From NCBI GenBank assembly GCA_910588225.1, contig CAJUQT010000013.1, positions 19,818 through 83,817 on the forward strand: a stretch of 64,000 bases of DNA. Direction: 5' to 3'. The translations under genes were made by a program, and so were the position numbers. A model generated the notes under the pieces. The model searched no databases and was not told the DNA's origin. It saw only the letters and a program-made list of their open reading frames with translations. This DNA comes from an uncultured Acetatifactor sp. (GTDB taxonomy: Bacteria; Bacillota; Clostridia; Lachnospirales; Lachnospiraceae). Shown here one piece after another: positions 60,394 through 64,000 of the stretch (position 1 is its first letter; each line of letters begins with the position of its first letter).

Positions 60394-61311
60394 ATGAGAC
60401 TGGAAGTAAAGGAAATTCGCAAAAGTTTCGGAGAAAAAGAAGTGCTTCACGGCGTAAGTTTTCAGGTGGACAGCGGAAGTGCACTGGGACTGCTGGGTCG
60501 AAACGGCGCGGGTAAGACTACTACAATCCGTATTCTGATGGATGTGTTTCATGCGGACAGCGGTGAGATTTGTCTGGACGGCAGGAAATTTGTTCCATCA
60601 AAACAGCAGATTGGCTATCTGCCGGAGGAGAGAGGACTGTATCCTAAAAGGACGGTGATGGACCAGATGCTGTATCTGGCTGCACTGCGGGGTATGAAGT
60701 CCACGGATGCAAAAAAAAGCGCCGAAAAATGGCTTGCCAGATTGGAAGTGTCAGAATATGCTTCGAGAAAGCTGGAAACTCTCAGTAAGGGAAATCAACA
60801 GAAAGTGCAGCTGGCGGCCACACTGGTATGTGACCCGGAGATTGTCATTCTGGATGAGCCTTTCAGCGGGCTGGACCCGGTGAATTCCCAGATACTGAAG
60901 GATGTGGTAAATGAACTGATAGCAGGGGGGAAACTGGTGATTTTCTCCAGCCACCAGATGAGCTATGTGGAAGAGTTCTGTGACAATATTGCAGTCATTG
61001 ATCACGGTCAGGTGGTTCTGGCAGGAGAACTGAAGGAAATCAAGAAGGAATATGGAAAAAATCGTCTGATGCTGGCTGCGGAAAATTATTCTCTGGAACA
61101 GCTGGCGGAGAAGACAGAGCGGGAATGGTCGAATCTGGTAAGCGTCTCAGGGAGGAAGAAGGAATTCCTGATTCTGGAACTGAAGGAGGGTGCAGATAGA
61201 CGCGGATTTATGGAGAAGCTGGTTGATTCCGATGTGACAGTGGAGAAATTCGGCAGATATGAGCCTTCTCTGAATGATATCTTTGTGAGCAAGGTGGGTG
61301 AGGAAGAATGA
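60394..61311 (+). CDS. ABC transporter ATP-binding protein (NatA-like)
   Basis: 305 residues. Walker A GRNGAGKTTT, Q-loop-region YLPEERGLYP, signature LSKGNQQKVQLAATL (SKGN instead of SGGQ, as in the NatA/YhaQ class), Walker B VILDEPFSGLDP and H-loop FSSHQMSY. The C-terminal 90 residues are a regulatory domain. Pairs with the permease gene that overlaps it by four bases. NatAB-type exporters move sodium or drugs; the substrate here is not known. GGAGG precedes the ATG. Confidence 0.93.
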   Translation: MRLEVKEIRKSFGEKEVLHGVSFQVDSGSALGLLGRNGAGKTTTIRILMDVFHADSGEICLDGRKFVPSKQQIGYLPEERGLYPKRTVMDQMLYLAALRGMKSTDAKKSAEKWLARLEVSEYASRKLETLSKGNQQKVQLAATLVCDPEIVILDEPFSGLDPVNSQILKDVVNELIAGGKLVIFSSHQMSYVEEFCDNIAVIDHGQVVLAGELKEIKKEYGKNRLMLAAENYSLEQLAEKTEREWSNLVSVSGRKKEFLILELKEGADRRGFMEKLVDSDVTVEKFGRYEPSLNDIFVSKVGEEE

Positions 61312-62561
61312 GAAAATTTATAACAGTACTTAAGTTTGAGCTGAAGGAATATCTGGGCAACAAAACCTTTATGGTTCTGACTGCTATTCTGGCCATTCTG
61401 GGAGTGGCGCTGCTGTTCCTGCCCCGCTTTGTAGATATGTCAGGGATGACCGGTGTGACTGTAGTTGGCGGGGGAAGCGCGGAGACTGAAACGACTCCGG
61501 AGGAAGAGCAGGAGTTATTCCTGTATCTGGATAAGGCCGGGGTTGTACAGACAGACATTCTGGAGCAGATATTCCCGGAGGCGGAATGGCAGACGGCGGC
61601 GGATGAGACGGAAATCAGAACTGCCGTGGAGGCACAGGAAGCGAAAGCCGGTTTTGTGGTAACTGCGCCTGCGGAATATGAGTATTACGTGTTTAATAAG
61701 ACCATGTCGGACCAGAATACAGCAAGATTTGACCAGGCAATGAAGATTTTCTACCGGATGGACTACTGTGCGAAATCCGGCTGGAACCTGGAGGAAATCA
61801 CGGCTATGTATGATGTACCTGTCACAGTCACGGAAAATGTGCTGAATAAAGATACGGAGAGCAATTACTGGTACTCCTATTTCCTCATTATCTTAGTGTT
61901 TATGCTGATTGTATATTACGGACAGATGATTGCCGTATCAGTCACCAATGAAAAAAGCAACCGTGCCATAGAAGTGCTGGTGACCAGTACCTCTCCCAAT
62001 AGTCTGTTGTTCGGGAAGGTCATTGCCGGAGCCATAGCCGGCGTCTTTCAGATGGGAGTATTGTTGGGGGCCGTGCTGATTGCCTATCAGGTGAACAGAG
62101 AACAGTGGGGCGGCATGCTGGACAGGATTCTGTATATTCCGGGGGATGTGCTGCTGGCATTTGCCTTCTTCGGACTGGGCGGTTATCTGTTCTATGCCTT
62201 TCTTTACGGGGCAATGGGCGCGCTGGTCAGCAAGACCGAGGATATCAGCAAGAGTGTTTCCGGACTGATGGTAGTGATTATGGCGGTATACTTTTTCTCG
62301 CTGCTGCAGCTGACAAATATTGACGGCAGTGTGATCAAGATATTATCCTTTCTGCCGATCAGTTCCTACAGTACCATGTTTGCCAGGATTGCCATGGGAA
62401 CCGTGGCGGCCTGGGAGATCATTGTGTCTTTCCTGATACTGGTGGTGTCTATCGGAGCGGCTGGAATTGTGGGAGCCAAAATTTATCGGATGGGAACATT
62501 GAGATACGGTAATCCCATTAAGATTACGACTGCACTGAAAGCGCTGAAAAAGAACGCCTAG
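61308..62561 (+). CDS. ABC-2 permease (NatB-like)
   Basis: 417 residues: a first helix (about 20-42), an extracytoplasmic domain of about 140 residues rich in Glu, then five or six helices in the second half (YWYSYFLIILVFMLIVYYG, VTNEKSNRAIEVLVTSTSPNSLLFGK). The latter motif is typical of the NatB/ABC-2 family, so it forms the exporter channel for the ATPase just upstream. It overlaps that gene by four bases (ATGA). A GC-rich hairpin follows. Confidence 0.93.
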   Translation: MRKFITVLKFELKEYLGNKTFMVLTAILAILGVALLFLPRFVDMSGMTGVTVVGGGSAETETTPEEEQELFLYLDKAGVVQTDILEQIFPEAEWQTAADETEIRTAVEAQEAKAGFVVTAPAEYEYYVFNKTMSDQNTARFDQAMKIFYRMDYCAKSGWNLEEITAMYDVPVTVTENVLNKDTESNYWYSYFLIILVFMLIVYYGQMIAVSVTNEKSNRAIEVLVTSTSPNSLLFGKVIAGAIAGVFQMGVLLGAVLIAYQVNREQWGGMLDRILYIPGDVLLAFAFFGLGGYLFYAFLYGAMGALVSKTEDISKSVSGLMVVIMAVYFFSLLQLTNIDGSVIKILSFLPISSYSTMFARIAMGTVAAWEIIVSFLILVVSIGAAGIVGAKIYRMGTLRYGNPIKITTALKALKKNA

Positions 62562-62596
62562 AACGAGAAGAATATCTGAAAATGAAAACAGATTTT

Positions 62597-62640
62597 CAGG
62601 GGGCAGTGACTATACAAGCCGCTGCCCCCTGTTTCAAGAC
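62597..62640. terminator. Hairpin between convergent genes
   Basis: CAGGGGGCAG (62597-62606) pairs perfectly with CTGCCCCCTG (62622-62631), 15-nt loop, weak T content after it (TTTCAAGAC). Confidence 0.55.
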
Positions 62641-62655
62641 ATTTCAAAGCTATTT

Positions 62656-64000
62656 CTAATGTGACTCCCGGACCAACAGAAATTCCATAAACTGAGAGGT
62701 CAGGTTTGGATCGTAGACGGAACCGCTTTCTCTTGCCAGCCGATCCTTCATTGCTTCTTCACTGTAATAGCCGCCTGTCACTGTGGGATGGGTACGGCGG
62801 GCATAGTCGCTGACCAGGTGAATGATTCTGGATTCGACGGGCACATGGTCGCCCTTCAGAGAGCTGGGATAACCGCTGCCGTCCCAGTTCTCATGTGAAC
62901 AGTGAATAATATCTGCCAGCTTGTAAAGTTCGTCAAACTGTCTTGCCATTGTGTAGCTGTGTGTGACATGCATCTGAATCTGCGTGGTTTCTTCTTCCGT
63001 TCTTGACTGTCCCCGGATAGCGGCGGACTCCGGCAGTTTAGCCATACCAATATCCTGAAAATGAGCGGCCAGACTGGTTTCTTTTGCACGTTCTTTCGTA
63101 AATTTCAGATACAGGGCAAACTCCATAGTAAGATTGGTGGTAAACTCGACCACTTCTTTGTTCAGAACCTGCCTGTCATATAAACGTTCCATGATATAAT
63201 TAGGGATGCGCAGCTCGTGTTTTAATGCCGCCTTGTTCTGATACATTTTGGCATCTGCTCTGGAAAAACAGTCTTGAAGAGTTTCTTTTTCACTGCTCCA
63301 CTCGGCGGCGCCCAGAGCCACGGACAACGGCAGCGCCAGGCTCTTGTCCCGGCGACAGTTACGGGCTACGCGTCTGCAGTAATCCAATGCTGTTTCCAGC
63401 GTTGTATCCGGTAAGATCACACGAAATTCGTCTCCACCGCACCGCGCCACCAGCCAGTCGCTTTTTGCCAGGTCGTTCATGATTTTGGCGATAGCCTGGA
63501 GCAGATGATCGCCGGATTCATGTCCGAAGATATCATTGGTAAGCTTCAGAAAATTCGCATCTGCAGAAATCATACAGATTTTGCGGGTCTTAAGCCGTGC
63601 ATACAGGGCGACCACTTCTTCAAACTTTCGACGGTTATAAAGGCCGGTCATAGAATCCTTTTCCGCCAGATTGGCCAGAACATTTTTTTCCTGCTGATGG
63701 AGAAATTCCTGGCTTTCCAGGGAACTGATTACGGATTTCAGGTACCTGTTTCTATTACCCAGCTGAGAGAATTGCTCCATTATAAGAGAAACTGCACTTA
63801 ATATGTTGTCGAAATGTACCCGAGTGATAAGAGGGACGGAATGAACACTCTCCAGATACTGCTCTTCGTCCAGCTGGAGGGCGCGGGCAATGGTGAGATA
63901 CTCCGTGTCGTCAATTTCCTCTTCCAGCAGGCGAACCCATCCAACCTGAATGAAAAAGTCTTTTAATCCCCCATCTGAGATGGGGGAACAGGCAAAGCCG
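62656..64000 (-). CDS. PocR-like/GGDEF/HD-GYP signalling protein, 5' end outside window
   Basis: At least 447 residues, with the frame open to the window edge, so the true start lies beyond it; the ATG at 63780 is internal. The visible N-terminal part (GLKDFFIQVGW, then ALQLDEEQYLESVHSVP) resembles the end of a PocR ligand-binding domain. It is followed by a coiled linker, a diguanylate cyclase domain with an intact CGGDEF, and an HD-GYP-like domain with HENWDGSGYP. The HD pair reads QD (HFQDIG), so the phosphodiesterase centre is probably weakened. It would couple ligand binding to c-di-GMP turnover. The ligand is unknown. Confidence 0.85.
   Translation of the reverse strand, partial: GFACSPISDGGLKDFFIQVGWVRLLEEEIDDTEYLTIARALQLDEEQYLESVHSVPLITRVHFDNILSAVSLIMEQFSQLGNRNRYLKSVISSLESQEFLHQQEKNVLANLAEKDSMTGLYNRRKFEEVVALYARLKTRKICMISADANFLKLTNDIFGHESGDHLLQAIAKIMNDLAKSDWLVARCGGDEFRVILPDTTLETALDYCRRVARNCRRDKSLALPLSVALGAAEWSSEKETLQDCFSRADAKMYQNKAALKHELRIPNYIMERLYDRQVLNKEVVEFTTNLTMEFALYLKFTKERAKETSLAAHFQDIGMAKLPESAAIRGQSRTEEETTQIQMHVTHSYTMARQFDELYKLADIIHCSHENWDGSGYPSSLKGDHVPVESRIIHLVSDYARRTHPTVTGGYYSEEAMKDRLARESGSVYDPNLTSQFMEFLLVRESH

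Noticed and set aside
63720..63780. ATG at 63780 as the start of the GGDEF protein
   Set aside because: The frame continues without stop to the window edge with sequence resembling a PocR domain.
1..64000. CRISPR, insertion sequence, prophage, rRNA or tRNA
   Set aside because: No regularly spaced repeats beyond the contiguous 39-bp array, no transposase, integrase or phage structural genes, and no RNA gene signatures seen.

Overview
The window looks like a chromosomal segment of a gut-type clostridium, most probably of the family Lachnospiraceae. This is inferred from gene content: a proline T-box ahead of an archaeal-type ProRS, a reverse rubrerythrin with rubredoxin, VanG/VanT-like enzymes, LuxS, strong AGGAGG ribosome sites and SigA-type promoters. 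No taxonomic marker such as rRNA is present. I see no rRNA, tRNA, CRISPR array, insertion sequence or prophage. Coding density is high. Most genes are on the + strand, with - strand islands at about 4.6-6.1, 8.5-9.8, 12.7-14.0, 33.5-38.6, 48.6-49.4, 52.7-53.4 and 62.7-64.0 kb.

0-14 kb is mainly housekeeping: an SPL-like radical SAM protein, a MecA-like adaptor, T-box/proS, a DnaQ-fold exonuclease, a D,D-carboxypeptidase, trmB, trxA, a YitT-type membrane protein, murG, and the luxS/mtnN pair of the activated methyl cycle. An array of 39-bp palindromic repeats (6.15-6.28 kb) and a 21-bp direct repeat around a hairpin (13.39-13.51 kb) interrupt it. 14.2-16.8 kb holds a three-gene cassette of unknown function: a frameshifted small membrane protein, a 648-residue PH-like/YeeR-like membrane protein and a small soluble partner. 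It is the best candidate here for an undescribed system.

17-33 kb carries galK-galT (Leloir pathway), a phosphoesterase coupled to a B12/radical SAM protein, PepSY and VanW cell-envelope proteins, an Lrp regulator coupled to an aminotransferase, trmL, and a divergent ClpX followed by a small protein and an AAA ATPase. 33.5-41 kb has an oxygen-defence pair (rubredoxin, reverse rubrerythrin). Next comes a vancomycin-resistance-like locus: a D-Ala-D-Ser-type ligase and an oversized VanT-like racemase, divergent from a two-component system, with no VanXY peptidase in the window.

41-57.7 kb holds an rRNA methyltransferase, a pseudouridine synthase, an AI-2E family transporter, an ECF sigma/ABC-2 module, an AraC regulator divergent from a sugar oxidoreductase/isomerase operon, and a zinc-type metal homeostasis block (HMA chaperone, P1B ATPase with an ArsR-type operator, ZIP transporter). 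57.7-64 kb has a chemoreceptor with a structured leader, a PadR-controlled ABC exporter, and a PocR-like/GGDEF/HD-GYP protein that runs off the window end.
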